Positions 37,449-46,682 of a stretch of DNA of 64,000 nucleotides are shown here, piece after piece (positions within the stretch are counted from its first letter, which is position 1; every line of letters begins with the position of its first letter). The DNA comes from JAFGBI01 sp964454025 (GTDB lineage Bacteria; Myxococcota_A; Polyangia; Polyangiales; Polyangiaceae). The stretch lies in assembly GCA_964454025.1 (NCBI GenBank), contig CAYVRP010000010.1:1-64000 (forward strand), in the 5' to 3' direction. Position numbers and translations under genes: made by a program. Under the pieces are notes generated by a model. It had not been told where the DNA came from, did not search any database, and saw only the letters and a list, made by a program, of their open reading frames with translations.

Positions 37449-38947
37449 GGACCCTCCTCCGCGCGTGCGGGATCCGCGTCGCGCGCGGCCCGCGCGCTCA
37501 GGATCAGGTGGCTCTTGAGCTCGAAGAGGGAACGCTCCAGCCCCACCGGGTAGCGGTGGGGGTTCGAGAAGCGCTTGATGCCGGCGTGGAACCGCGCGAG
37601 CTCCGCCTGCGCGTGCTCGCGCACCGCCGCGAGGGGCGGTGGCTCGTACACCCGCTCGCCGCCGCGCAGGACCGGCACCAAGAGGTCCTGACCGGCGAGC
37701 CCCGCCGGGAGCCGCCGGCGTCGCAGCGGGTCGAGCGGGTCGACGAGGGTGACCTCGGACCCCAGCGGCACCAGCTCGTCGTAGATCGCGTCGGCGACCG
37801 CGCCGCGGTCGTCGTAGTAGCGGCGCACCTGGAGCAGCCCGGGGTTGGACGTCTTCACCGCCTGCTCCGAGAGCTTCACGCGCGGCTCCCAGCGGCCGCC
37901 GGGCTCGCGCAGGGCGGCGAGCTTGTAGACGCCACCGAGCGCGCCCTGGTCGTGCCCCGTGACGAGCTTGGTCCCGCCGCCCCACACCGAGATGGCCGCG
38001 CCCTGCCGCTTGAGATCCGCGATCAGATGCTCGTCCAGGTCGTTGCTGGCGACGACGACCGCGTCGGGGAACCCCTCCGCGTCGAGGATGCGGCGCGCCT
38101 CGACGCTGAGGTACGCGAGATCCCCCGAGTCGAGCCGGACGCCGGCGAGGCGGTGGCCACGCTCCGCCAGCGCCCGCCCCACCTCGCAGGCGTGCCGCAC
38201 CCCGGCGAGGGTGTCGTAGGTATCCACCAGGAAGACGCAGTTGGCCGGCATCGCCGCCGCGTAGGCGGCGAACGCCTCGAGCTCGTCGGTGAACGCCATC
38301 ACCCAGCTGTGGGCATGCGTGCCGCGGACGGGGATCCCGAAGAGGCGCCCGGCCAGCACGTTGGAGGTCGCCGCGCAGCCCCCCACGTAGGCCGCGCGGC
38401 TCGCCGCCAGGCCCCCGTCGATCCCCTGGGCGCGACGGAGCCCGAACTCCAGCACCGGCTCCCCCCCCGCCGCCGCGCAGATGCGGGCGGCTTTGGTCGC
38501 GACCAGGGTCTGGAAGTTGATGATGGTGAGGAGCGCCGTCTCCACCAGCTGCGCCTCGAGCAGCGACCCGGTGACGCGGACGAGCGGCTCGTGAGGGAAG
38601 ACCACGGTGCCCTCCGGCACCGCGTGGACGTCGCAGCGGAAGGTGAAGCGGCGGAGGTACTCGAGGAACTGATCGTCGAACAGCGGCTGGCCGTCGTTGC
38701 CGGTGAGGGTGGCGAGGTAGTCGAGATCGCCGAGGTCGAAGCGGAGCGCCTCGAGGTATTGGAGGGCCGGCTCCAGTCCGCAGGCGACCGTGAAGCCCCC
38801 GCCGAAGGGGTGCTGCCGGAAGGTGAGCGAGAAGCTCGCCTCCTTCCGCGCCGCGCCGGTCTTGAAGTAGCCGAACGCCATCGTGAGCTGGTAGAGATCC
38901 GTCAGCAGCGCCAGCGATGGGCGGTAGAGCTCCGCGAGCGAAGGCAT
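37445..38947 (-). CDS. pncB: Nicotinate phosphoribosyltransferase
   Basis: This 500-residue type II PRTase-fold enzyme shows the family motifs LLTDLYQLTMAFGYF, EFGLRRAQGIDGG, HAHSWVMAFTDELEAF, LVDTYDTL, VRLDSGDL and SVWGGGTKLVTGHDQGALGGVYKL. It makes nicotinate mononucleotide from nicotinate and PRPP and follows nicotinamidase in the salvage route. It is the first gene of the salvage operon, and its stop overlaps the NrtR-like start. A 100-base region separates it from a divergent radical SAM gene. Confidence 0.95.
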   Translation of the reverse strand: MPSLAELYRPSLALLTDLYQLTMAFGYFKTGAARKEASFSLTFRQHPFGGGFTVACGLEPALQYLEALRFDLGDLDYLATLTGNDGQPLFDDQFLEYLRRFTFRCDVHAVPEGTVVFPHEPLVRVTGSLLEAQLVETALLTIINFQTLVATKAARICAAAGGEPVLEFGLRRAQGIDGGLAASRAAYVGGCAATSNVLAGRLFGIPVRGTHAHSWVMAFTDELEAFAAYAAAMPANCVFLVDTYDTLAGVRHACEVGRALAERGHRLAGVRLDSGDLAYLSVEARRILDAEGFPDAVVVASNDLDEHLIADLKRQGAAISVWGGGTKLVTGHDQGALGGVYKLAALREPGGRWEPRVKLSEQAVKTSNPGLLQVRRYYDDRGAVADAIYDELVPLGSEVTLVDPLDPLRRRRLPAGLAGQDLLVPVLRGGERVYEPPPLAAVREHAQAELARFHAGIKRFSNPHRYPVGLERSLFELKSHLILSARAARDADPARAEEGP

Positions 38948-38961
38948 CGGTCGGACTCTGA

Positions 38962-38990
38962 CCTTGAAGCGATCCTCGGGGGAGTCAAGG
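38962..38990. promoter_or_regulatory. Inverted repeat in the pncB upstream region, candidate NrtR operator
   Basis: CCTTGA at 38962-38967 and its reverse complement TCAAGG at 38985-38990 lie 23 bases apart, centre to centre, just upstream of pncB. The position suits an operator for the NrtR-like protein encoded in the operon. The arms are short and no experimental consensus was compared. Confidence 0.3.
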
Positions 38991-39047
38991 GGCGGCGTCG
39001 ACCGCCGCGGGCGCGGCTGGTAACCTGTCCCCGATCGGAGCCGTCCC

Positions 39048-39914
39048 GTGCGCATCAGCACCTTCAGCATCGTGACCGGGTCCGGGGCGTGCGACGCCCG
39101 CTGCCCGTTCTGTGTCAGTCGGATGACGGGGGCGGCGCCGCCCAGGCCGATCGAGCCCTGCTGGCGGAACTTCGAGATCGCCTGCCAGCTCGCGGTGCGC
39201 GCGGGGGCGACCACCGCGATGCTGACCGGCAAGGGCGAGCCCACGCTGTGGCCAGAGCTGGTCACCGAGTACCTCGAGCGCCTGCGGCGACACCCGATCC
39301 CGCTGCTGGAGCTGCAGACCAACGGACTCGGGGTCGCGCGCGGGCGGGTCGATCGCGGGACCCTCGAGGGTTGGCATGCCCTCGGGCTCTCCACCGTGGC
39401 CGTCAGCGTCGCCAGCCTCGACCCGGAGGAGAACCGCGCCATCTACACCCCGCAGCAGCCGTACCCGGACCTGGCGGCCACCGTCCGTGTCCTGCACGAC
39501 GTCGGCTTCACCGTGCGCCTGATCTGCGTGATGCTGAAGGGCATGGTCGACGGCCCGGAGCGAGTGGCCGAGCTCGTCGCCTTCGCCCGCGCCGAGCGGG
39601 TAGAGCAGCTCACCCTGCTGCCCGTGACCAGCCCTGACGCGACGCACGACCAGGAGGCCGCGGCGTGGGTCGGGGCGCACGCGCTCGGCCGCGCCGCCCT
39701 GCGCGCGCTCCAGAAGTGGCTCGAGTACCCCGGCACGCCGGTGCTCGAGCTGCCGCACGGCGCCCGCGTCTACGACGTCAGGGGCCAGAACGTCTGCCTG
39801 AACCATTGTCTCGATCCGCGGCCGACGCGCCCCGACGAGATGCGGAACCTCATTTTCTATCCGGATGGTCGCCTCCGCCACCGGTGGGACGCCGAGGGGG
39901 CGGTGATCCTCTGA
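39048..39914 (+). CDS. Radical SAM protein of unknown substrate
   Basis: This 288-residue protein has the radical SAM cluster motif C15-x3-C19-x2-C22 (ACDARCPFC), then LTGKGEPTLWPE (the GGEP-like SAM motif) and LELQTNGLG. A late cysteine pair (NVCLNHC) could bind an auxiliary ligand. It lacks a SPASM domain. It is divergent from the NAD salvage operon across about 100 bases, which may mean shared regulation. I do not recognise the exact subfamily. The start is GTG. Confidence 0.85.
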   Translation: MRISTFSIVTGSGACDARCPFCVSRMTGAAPPRPIEPCWRNFEIACQLAVRAGATTAMLTGKGEPTLWPELVTEYLERLRRHPIPLLELQTNGLGVARGRVDRGTLEGWHALGLSTVAVSVASLDPEENRAIYTPQQPYPDLAATVRVLHDVGFTVRLICVMLKGMVDGPERVAELVAFARAERVEQLTLLPVTSPDATHDQEAAAWVGAHALGRAALRALQKWLEYPGTPVLELPHGARVYDVRGQNVCLNHCLDPRPTRPDEMRNLIFYPDGRLRHRWDAEGAVIL

Positions 39915-40272
39915 GGTCTTGACGCTCGTGCGGACGGCCGCGCCGGTGGTCGCGGGTCGGATCGACGCTTCCTGGATCCACGCCGCGTCGCCCGCGCACC
40001 CGGCCGAGCGTCGCCGTCGACGCCCGCGCGATCCGTTCGCCGCGCGATCCGTTCGCCGCGCGCGCCGGCGCCGATGGCGCGCCGCGGTGCGCCGACGGCC
40101 GAGCTCGCCCGCCGAACCGCGCCCGTTCGACTTCGACTCCGCGCTCCGGCCCCCCGCTGCGCGTGGTCCTCCCCTCGAACGGCCGCACCTTCGCGCCCAC
40201 CGCAGCGACGGAGCGCGCCCTCGTCGCGGTGGCGCGCCCGCGGACGAGTCGGGTCGAACGTCTCCCGGCGCG
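39915..40272. other. 358-base gap with no recognised gene
   Basis: The gap lies between the radical SAM gene and the 3' end of the O-antigen-ligase-like gene, which converge here. No frame gives a plausible protein. It contains a short 16-base tandem duplication. Confidence 0.55.
40025..40056. repeat. Tandem duplication of a 16-base unit
   Basis: CGCGCGATCCGTTCGC occurs twice in direct succession (40025-40040 and 40041-40056), followed by six bases of a third copy. The location is non-coding. Confidence 0.8.
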
Positions 40273-42066
40273 CTACCCGCCGGTGGCGCGCGCGAGGCGC
40301 GCGCGGCGCAGGCGCTCCTCGAGCTCGGCGACGCGAGGATCGCCGGGATAGAGGGTACGGGCCGCGGCGAGGTGCCGCGCGGCGCCGTCGAGGTCACCCG
40401 CGCCGAGGAGGGCGCTCGCGAGGCTCACGCGCGCTCGGAACGACGTCGGCATGAGCGCGACCGCGCGCTCGTACTCCCGGCGTGCGGCCGCCGCCTGGCC
40501 GAGCTCCCGGCGGGCGTTGCCGAGCGCGAGCAGGGCCGCTACGCTCGGGCGGAGCGCCACCGCGACCTCGAGCGCGCGCGCGGCGCCCGCGGCCTCGCCC
40601 GCCTGGAGGCGGGCCACGCCCAGGGCGACCGCGAGGGAGGGGGAGCGCGGATCGCGGGCGAAGGCGCGCTCGAGCCGGGCGCGGCGCGCCTTCGGTCCCG
40701 CCGCGTCGGCGAGGGCGACGTCCCGCTCGGCGAGCCAGGCCGCGGTGGCGGTCCCGAGCAGCGGCGACGACAGGGCCAGCACGGCGAGCCACGGCCAGGG
40801 CGTGCGGGCGGCGGCGTCGAGAGCGCGGGGAGGTTTCCGTCGCGCGCGCACCCGGGGCCGCCCGGGGCCGCCCGCGCTCGCGAGCAGGAGCGCGAGCAGG
40901 ACGGCCGGGCCGGGTCGCTCGACCAGGACGTCGCCGCTCATCGCCACCACGGCGTAGGCGAGCGCACCGGCCTGGAGCGGGCGCCGCGCCCGCACCGCGG
41001 CCGCGCGCCCGGTCGCGAGCGCCGTGCCGAGCAACACCAGGCCGGGGACGCCGAGGACGGCCAGCGCGGCGAGCCAGTCGTGGTGCGCGTCGACGACGTC
41101 GTGCGCGCGGCGCGCGGCCTCCGCGAAGGGCAGGTCCGCGACCCGCCGCGCCTGCGCCGGCAGGTACCCGGCCACGAAGCCCCCGGCGCCGGTCCCGAGG
41201 GGCAGGCTCGTGATGGCCACCTCCGCGCTCACCCGCCAGATCCACGCGCGCCCCGCCAGGGCGGCGCCGAGCCCGCCGGCACCCCCGGCGAGGCGGGGCC
41301 CGAGCGCGAGGGCGGCGCCGGTGAGGGCGAGGGCGGCAGCGAACGGCGCCGCCGTCAGCAGCGCCGTGCGCGCGCCTGCGACGCCGCCCTCGTCGCGCCG
41401 CCGTGCCCCGGCGGTCGCCACCGCCACCGCTCCGCCCGCGACGAGGCCGAGGTAGGCCGCGCGCGACTCGGTGAGCACGAACGCGGCGGCCGCGGCGACC
41501 GCGACGAGGGCCGCGCCCACCCGCGCCCAGCGCCGGCTCCCGCGCGCGAGTTCGACCACCGGCAGCAGCGCCAGCCCCAGCAGCAGGCCCGCCCAGTTCG
41601 CGTTGCCCTGCGCGCCGTCGAGCGCCGCGCCTCGGGCGCCCTGCGCGAGATCGATCCCCACCAGTGCCGCTACCCCCGCGCTGGCGACCAGGGCCGCCAG
41701 CGCCGCCGGCTCCGGGCCCGGCTCCGCGCCGTCGCGCGCCCGCGCGCGGAGCGTCGAGGCGGCGAGCCCGAGTCCGCTCGCGGCGAGCAGCGTCGTCGCG
41801 GTGGAGAGCCCCGCGCCGGAACCCCAGGCCACCGACAGCAGCGCCCAACCCGCGAAGCCGGCGAAGGCGAGCGCCGGGGCGCCCGGCGCCGCGCGGGGCG
41901 CCCAGCGCCCGGTCAGGGTGACGGCGGCGAGCGCCGCCATCGCCGCGACGGCGACTCCCAGCGCCGCCACCCGCTGCGTGGCGGCCGCGGTGACCGAGGG
42001 GTGGTGCGCGACCACCGCGCAGCCCGCGGCGATCCCCAGCGCTCGCCGCGCGCGGGCCAGGCTCAC
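40273..42066 (-). CDS. O-antigen ligase-like membrane protein with TPR tail
   Basis: The protein is 597 residues from the GTG at 42066. The first about 420 residues form roughly ten hydrophobic segments with a periplasmic loop (GTGAGGFVAGYLP ... HHDWLAAL) of the Wzy_C/O-antigen ligase family. The last about 120 residues are tetratricopeptide-like helices (PSLAVALGVARLQAGEAAGAARALE, LGNARRELGQAAAARREYERA). Such proteins polymerise or ligate surface glycans on undecaprenyl carriers; some glycosylate proteins instead. It lies 14 bases downstream of the HEAT-repeat gene on the same strand. Confidence 0.82.
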   Translation of the reverse strand: MSLARARRALGIAAGCAVVAHHPSVTAAATQRVAALGVAVAAMAALAAVTLTGRWAPRAAPGAPALAFAGFAGWALLSVAWGSGAGLSTATTLLAASGLGLAASTLRARARDGAEPGPEPAALAALVASAGVAALVGIDLAQGARGAALDGAQGNANWAGLLLGLALLPVVELARGSRRWARVGAALVAVAAAAAFVLTESRAAYLGLVAGGAVAVATAGARRRDEGGVAGARTALLTAAPFAAALALTGAALALGPRLAGGAGGLGAALAGRAWIWRVSAEVAITSLPLGTGAGGFVAGYLPAQARRVADLPFAEAARRAHDVVDAHHDWLAALAVLGVPGLVLLGTALATGRAAAVRARRPLQAGALAYAVVAMSGDVLVERPGPAVLLALLLASAGGPGRPRVRARRKPPRALDAAARTPWPWLAVLALSSPLLGTATAAWLAERDVALADAAGPKARRARLERAFARDPRSPSLAVALGVARLQAGEAAGAARALEVAVALRPSVAALLALGNARRELGQAAAARREYERAVALMPTSFRARVSLASALLGAGDLDGAARHLAAARTLYPGDPRVAELEERLRRARLARATGG

Positions 42067-42080
42067 GGCGTCCGGACCCC

Positions 42081-44195
42081 TCAGCTTCGCGCGTCGAGCA
42101 GGCGCCGCAGCCGGTCGCGCGTGTACTCGCGCCCCTCGCGGGCGAGCGCGCGGCGCATCACCCAGGTAAGCTCCTGGCTCCGGTTGCGCGCGAGGTACTC
42201 CTCGGCCAGGTCGCGCTCCCGCACGGAGGGCGCGGACAGCGCGTCGAGGAAGCGGAAGAAGCCCGCCTCGGGGTCCCAGGCGAGCAGGACCGACGCGGCG
42301 GCCAGCGCCTGATCGACGTCCTCGCCCCGCGATCGGGCCGCGAGCGGCTCCGCGAGCGCCGCGCGCGCGGCCGGCTCCTCGACGCGAGCGATGACGCGTG
42401 CGGCCGCCGGGAGCCAATCGGCGGGCAATGCGTCGAGATCGGCGAGGAGTCGCGTCGCCGCGGCGCCGTCACCCAGGCGGAGGAGCGCTGCCGTGACGTG
42501 CATCCGGAAACGCACGTCGCGCGCGTCGGCATAGCGCGCGAGCGCGGGGCGCTCCGCGGCGGTGCCGACGCGGCCGAGCAGATCCACCGTGTGCTGCAAG
42601 GTCCCGAGGGCACCGCCGGCGGCGGCCGCCTCCTGCTTGCCGAGCACCAAGTCGAGCAGCCCCGGGGGCCGGGCGGTGCCGAGGTGGTCGCCGAGCTCGA
42701 GGCGGCCTCCGGCCCAGGCGACCAGGAGGCGTCGGGTGAGCGCGGGCGAGCGATCCCGGCGCAGCAGCCCGTTCAGGTCGCGCAGGGTGCACTCGCCCGC
42801 CTCGTAGCAGGCCAGGAGGTAGTCGCGCACCCGCGGATCGCCGGCCTGTCCGAGCACCAGCGCGGCGCGCCGGCGCGTGGCGCGGCCCGCGGGCGAACGG
42901 GCGAAGGCGCTGGCGAAGAGCCGGTCGTGGACGAGGTCGGTGCGCCGCTCCCCGCTCAGCGTGAACAGGGCGTGGGTCGCCTCCTCGCGGACGGCGGGGT
43001 TCGCGTCGTCGAGCAGCCGCTCGAGCGCCGGCGCCCCCTGCGCATCACCGAGCTTGCCGAGCGCGACCGCGGCGCTCGTGCGCACCAGATCGCTCGGATC
43101 CACGAGCGCCTGCTCGAGCAGCGGGCGCTCTTCGCGCGCTTTCACGTCACCGAGGACGAAGGCCGCGTTGAGCCGGATGATCGCCTGCTTGTGCGTCATC
43201 AGGGTGCCCGCCGCTCGGTGGAAGGCCGCCCGATCGAGGCGCTCCAGGGCGAAGGCGATGTTGTTGAGCATCCGCGCCTCGCGCACGCGCGGCAGCGCGT
43301 CCACCAGCGCCCGGGTGGCCGCGGGGTTGCCGATGAGGCCGAGGGCGTGGACGGCCTTGTTGCGGATGTCGGCGGCCGGGGGGTCGACCAGCGCGACGAG
43401 GGGCGCGACCAGGCTCGGCGCGCGAAGCTCGGCGCCTACCTCGGTGGCGGCGTGGACCAGGGCGTCGTCGTCGCTGCGGAGGGCGTAGGCGACGTCGCCC
43501 TCGAGCGTGGTTCTCGCCAGCAGGTGCCGGGAGCGCCAGAGGCCGTGGAAGGCCGTGGCGCGGAACGAGCCGCGCTGCTTGGCCGCCGCGCTCTCGGGGT
43601 CGAGGCGCAGCTCCTCGCGGAGCAGGCGCACGGCGGCGGGGCTCCCGATGAGCCCGAGGGTGTAGAGCGCCTCGGCCCGCAGGTGCTGCTGCTCGTCCTT
43701 GCGGCGGAAGACCTTGCGCAGCGGCTCGAAGGAGGAAGGATCCGGGATCCGCGCCAGCGCTCCGACCACCGCGCTCCGCACCGAGGAGTCCCAGTCGTCG
43801 AGCGCCGTCTGCAGCGCGGGGAGCGAGCGCCGATCCCCGAGGTAGCCGAGGAGCTCGGCGCAGTAGCTCCGCATCGGGTCGTCGACGTTGTCGGCCAGGC
43901 ACCGCTCGAGCGCCGGGCGGCTCGGACGGCCGAGGTTCAGGATGTCGGTGCTCGCCGGCATGTCCGCGCCCGCGACGTTGATGAGCACGGTCGGATCCTT
44001 CGGGATCGCCCGCAGCACGGCCCGCCGGCGCGCCGAGGCGTCATCGGCGTCGCCCGCCGGCTCCTCGGCGCTCGCCGTCACCACGGCGGAGAGCGAGGGC
44101 AGCAGGGCCGCGAGCCCGAGGCCGAGCGCGAGGCCGCAGCACTCGAGCCAGCGCGCCGGTCGCCGTGGGACCTTGCCTTCTTTCGATCGTCGCAT
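42081..44195 (-). CDS. HEAT-repeat exported protein
   Basis: This 704-residue protein has an N-terminal signal-like hydrophobic segment (CCGLALGLGLAALLPSLSAVVTASAEE) and then many HEAT-like helical repeats. Examples are YCAELLGYLGDRRSLPALQTAL, NKAVHALGLIGNPAATRALVDAL and TSAAVALGKLGDAQGAPALERLL. It is probably a periplasmic or surface scaffold for protein contacts. The ATG at 44195 is preferred to the GTG at 44204 because GGAG lies eight bases before it. It follows the small lipoprotein gene by a few bases. Confidence 0.82.
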   Translation of the reverse strand: MRRSKEGKVPRRPARWLECCGLALGLGLAALLPSLSAVVTASAEEPAGDADDASARRRAVLRAIPKDPTVLINVAGADMPASTDILNLGRPSRPALERCLADNVDDPMRSYCAELLGYLGDRRSLPALQTALDDWDSSVRSAVVGALARIPDPSSFEPLRKVFRRKDEQQHLRAEALYTLGLIGSPAAVRLLREELRLDPESAAAKQRGSFRATAFHGLWRSRHLLARTTLEGDVAYALRSDDDALVHAATEVGAELRAPSLVAPLVALVDPPAADIRNKAVHALGLIGNPAATRALVDALPRVREARMLNNIAFALERLDRAAFHRAAGTLMTHKQAIIRLNAAFVLGDVKAREERPLLEQALVDPSDLVRTSAAVALGKLGDAQGAPALERLLDDANPAVREEATHALFTLSGERRTDLVHDRLFASAFARSPAGRATRRRAALVLGQAGDPRVRDYLLACYEAGECTLRDLNGLLRRDRSPALTRRLLVAWAGGRLELGDHLGTARPPGLLDLVLGKQEAAAAGGALGTLQHTVDLLGRVGTAAERPALARYADARDVRFRMHVTAALLRLGDGAAATRLLADLDALPADWLPAAARVIARVEEPAARAALAEPLAARSRGEDVDQALAAASVLLAWDPEAGFFRFLDALSAPSVRERDLAEEYLARNRSQELTWVMRRALAREGREYTRDRLRRLLDARS

Positions 44196-44200
44196 GATCG

Positions 44201-44584
44201 TCACTCCGTCTCCGGGCTCGCGACCGGCTGTGCCGCCGCCGCGAGCTCGCGCACCCGGGCGAGCAGGGCGTCGCGATCGAGGCGCCGGGGGAAGTAGCGG
44301 ATGGTCGCGCGGCGGTCCTCGCAGCGGCCCGCGCGCTCGTCCCACGCGATGAGCTCGACGCCGGGCTCCCGGTACAGCGCGAGGTCGAAGCGCTCCTCGC
44401 AGTCGGGGGCCGCCGGGAGCGACAGGGCCAGCCCGAGCTCGGCGCGCGGCTCGGCGGGAGAGACCGGGGCGTCGTGCGGCGGCGCCGCGGGCGGCGCCGC
44501 CCCGCGCGCGCAGCCCAGCACCAGGAGCACCGCCCCGGCGCCCCAGCCGCGCCCTCGTCTCACGGCACCGCTCCGCCTCGTCAC
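44201..44584 (-). CDS. Small lipoprotein, unknown function
   Basis: This 127-residue protein has a basic N-terminus, a short hydrophobic core and lipobox VLGC. The mature part is Pro/Ala-rich, then ends with a small domain holding two cysteines (PDCEERFDLALY, AGRCEDRRATIRYFPRR). I do not recognise a family. The GTG start is at 44584. It is the first gene of a probable three-gene unit with the HEAT-repeat and O-antigen-ligase-like genes. Confidence 0.65.
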   Translation of the reverse strand: MTRRSGAVRRGRGWGAGAVLLVLGCARGAAPPAAPPHDAPVSPAEPRAELGLALSLPAAPDCEERFDLALYREPGVELIAWDERAGRCEDRRATIRYFPRRLDRDALLARVRELAAAAQPVASPETE

Positions 44585-44674
44585 GGTCCCCGAGCATACC
44601 CGACGGGCGCGAGCACCAAAGAAGATCCCGCGCGCGGTCGGGAATGGGCTCGGAAAGGGGATCGCCGGGGCGGG

Positions 44675-45271
44675 CTACCGCTTCGGCGTACCACTCTCCG
44701 GTGGGGGTTTCTCCGGTTGCGCGGCCAGGAGCCGCCGCACTCCCGCGCAGAACGCCCGGAAGCTCGGCGAAGCGTTCCGTTGGGGGTCGAGCAGCGGGCC
44801 GACCCGTCGAGCCCCGTCCACCTTCTGGTACCCCGGCACCAAGCTACGGAGCGTCTCGACGGGGCGCACGATGTCGTCCGGCGAGCGCAGGCGCCGCTCG
44901 CCTCCTCGCGAGACCAGCCCCGTCTGCGAGAACGCTCCGGCCAGGGCCTCGAGATCACCGACGATCCAGGACTCGAGCTCTCGGCACGCCACCCGCACCA
45001 GCGCCGGCTGGCGATTCGAACCGGCCACCAGTCCTTGCAGCTGCGCCTTCACCTGGCGGCAATCGGCGGCGTCCTGATCACGAAGGATGACGAACGCCGA
45101 GTCTGGCGCCTGCCAGCCCCTGAGCCTTCTCGTCAGATGGCGCTCCAGGTCCTGCTTGCCCTCGAACACGAGGTAGTGGACGCGAACGTCGGCGGGCACC
45201 AGTCGCGGGACGAGGCCCTTCAGGAGCTCTCGGGCCGACGTCTCCTCCAGCAGGAAGACGAGCTGCCTCAT
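44675..45271 (-). CDS. DUF4276 TOPRIM-like protein, partner of AAA ATPase
   Basis: This 198-residue protein fits DUF4276, proposed to have a TOPRIM-like nuclease fold. The acidic residues expected for metal binding are visible: E9/E10 in FLLEETSARELL, D65 and D67 in VILRDQDAAD, and E98/E100 in ACRELESWIVGD. Its ATG overlaps the stop of the AAA ATPase gene (ATGA), so the two are made together. ATPase/TOPRIM pairs are common phage-defence modules (OLD, Gabija and PARIS are examples of the theme). DNA or RNA cleavage is inferred. Confidence 0.78.
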   Translation of the reverse strand: MRQLVFLLEETSARELLKGLVPRLVPADVRVHYLVFEGKQDLERHLTRRLRGWQAPDSAFVILRDQDAADCRQVKAQLQGLVAGSNRQPALVRVACRELESWIVGDLEALAGAFSQTGLVSRGGERRLRSPDDIVRPVETLRSLVPGYQKVDGARRVGPLLDPQRNASPSFRAFCAGVRRLLAAQPEKPPPESGTPKR

Positions 45272-46470
45272 CCGGGGTCGACTCCGGGGAACAACCCCTG
45301 CTTCCATAGGTAGCCTAGCTGGTCTCCCTCCGCGACGTAGGCGGCGATCTGCCGATCGTCTCGGGCACGGACGACGTCCGTGTACCCTTCGCGCTTCACC
45401 AGCAGGAACGCCTCCTCGAGCTCGACGGCGTTGAGGAAGTCCGGCGAGTGCGTCGACACGAAGACCTGACCCCCGCGGCCGCCCGCGGCGTAGGCCCGGA
45501 ACTCCTCCGCGAGCTCGCCCAGAAGGGCCGGGTACAGCTGGTTCTCGGGCTCCTCGACGCAGAGGAGCGGGCGCGGATCCGGGTCGAGGAGCAGCACCAG
45601 GTAGGCGAGCATCTTGATGGTGCCGTCCGACACGTAGCGCGCGAGGAACGGGTCCTCGAACCTCCCGTCGTGGAACTTCAGCAGCACCCGACCCTCCTCG
45701 GTCACCTTCGACTCCACCCGCGTCACCCCCGGGACCCGGCGGGCGAGCCGGGTGAGGATCTCCTCGAACACCGCGGGGTGTTGTCGCTGCAGGTACTCGA
45801 CGACGAGCGAGAGGTTCTCCCCCTCTCGGGAGAGATGCTCGGCGTAGCCCGCCTCCTGCTCGGGGCGGGCGCGGTTGATGTGGAAGTCCGAGAGGTGCCA
45901 GTTCTCGATGAGCGCGCCGAGCTCGACGGCGGCGGGGAACTTCTCGAACTGGGCCAGGCCCTTGATGGCCAGGATGTCGGGGCTCTTCAGGGTCTGACGC
46001 TCGCGCCTGAGCTCGGTTTCGTCCACCACGGACTCGAGCTCGTTGGTGACGGCCTCGCCCTCGCCCTTGGAGAAATCGATGAAGTGCCAGGGCTTCCCGC
46101 TGCTTCCGCGCCGGTACTTCAGCACCTCGTGGGCGATCACCGGGCGACCGTTCACCTCGTCGATGCTGAGCGCGTAGGTGACGAGCTTGGGTTCCCTTCC
46201 ACCGAGGGGTGCCCGGATCTTGAGCTCGATCTCGATCGGACCTTCTGCCCCTCGCGAGCGGACCTCCCGGAAGCCCCGCGCGCCGCCCAATCGCCCCAGC
46301 GCGGCGGTGACGTTCGTCGCCATGGCGTCGCGCAGGAAGGAGAACACGGAGAAGAGCGTGCTCTTGCCGGTCCCGTTGGCGCCCACGAGCACGCAGAACC
46401 CGGGGATGTCCCGGACCTGAACCTCACGAAACGCGCGGAAATTCTTGAGCCTTATGGACACGATCCTCAT
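45268..46470 (-). CDS. AAA ATPase of RecF/ABC type (AAA_21-like), candidate defence protein
   Basis: This 400-residue ATPase begins MRIVSIRLKNFRAF, the typical start of SMC/RecF-like ATPases. Walker A is G30-ANGTGKST-38, the Walker B region is LLCVEEPENQLYP, and the switch His is in VFVSTHSPDFLNAVE. The ABC signature-like YVSDGTIKMLAYLVLLL precedes Walker B. Its base composition is a little less GC-rich than neighbouring genes. It is coupled to the DUF4276 gene and flanked by unrelated envelope and metabolic genes, consistent with an acquired island. It may sense phage infection and activate the partner nuclease; this is inferred. Confidence 0.85.
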   Translation of the reverse strand: MRIVSIRLKNFRAFREVQVRDIPGFCVLVGANGTGKSTLFSVFSFLRDAMATNVTAALGRLGGARGFREVRSRGAEGPIEIELKIRAPLGGREPKLVTYALSIDEVNGRPVIAHEVLKYRRGSSGKPWHFIDFSKGEGEAVTNELESVVDETELRRERQTLKSPDILAIKGLAQFEKFPAAVELGALIENWHLSDFHINRARPEQEAGYAEHLSREGENLSLVVEYLQRQHPAVFEEILTRLARRVPGVTRVESKVTEEGRVLLKFHDGRFEDPFLARYVSDGTIKMLAYLVLLLDPDPRPLLCVEEPENQLYPALLGELAEEFRAYAAGGRGGQVFVSTHSPDFLNAVELEEAFLLVKREGYTDVVRARDDRQIAAYVAEGDQLGYLWKQGLFPGVDPG

Positions 46471-46682
46471 GCGCGGCCTCCCCGTCTCGCGGGGCGCCCG
46501 CGGCGGACACCGGTGATCCGCGCGAACGCCCCGGCAGCCTATCACGGCAGCCGGTGACGGGACCCGGCGCGCTGGCGGGGGACGCTCGACGCTCGCCGAG
46601 TTGGCCGGTGAGCACGAGGCGGCAGGGGCTTCGCGCTCGCGTCGTTCGCGCCTACGCTCGGCTCCGCCCGCGGAGCCTCGCC

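Noticed and set aside
40025..40056. 16-base tandem repeat as a CRISPR remnant
   Set aside because: Only two copies with no spacer between them and no cas genes nearby.
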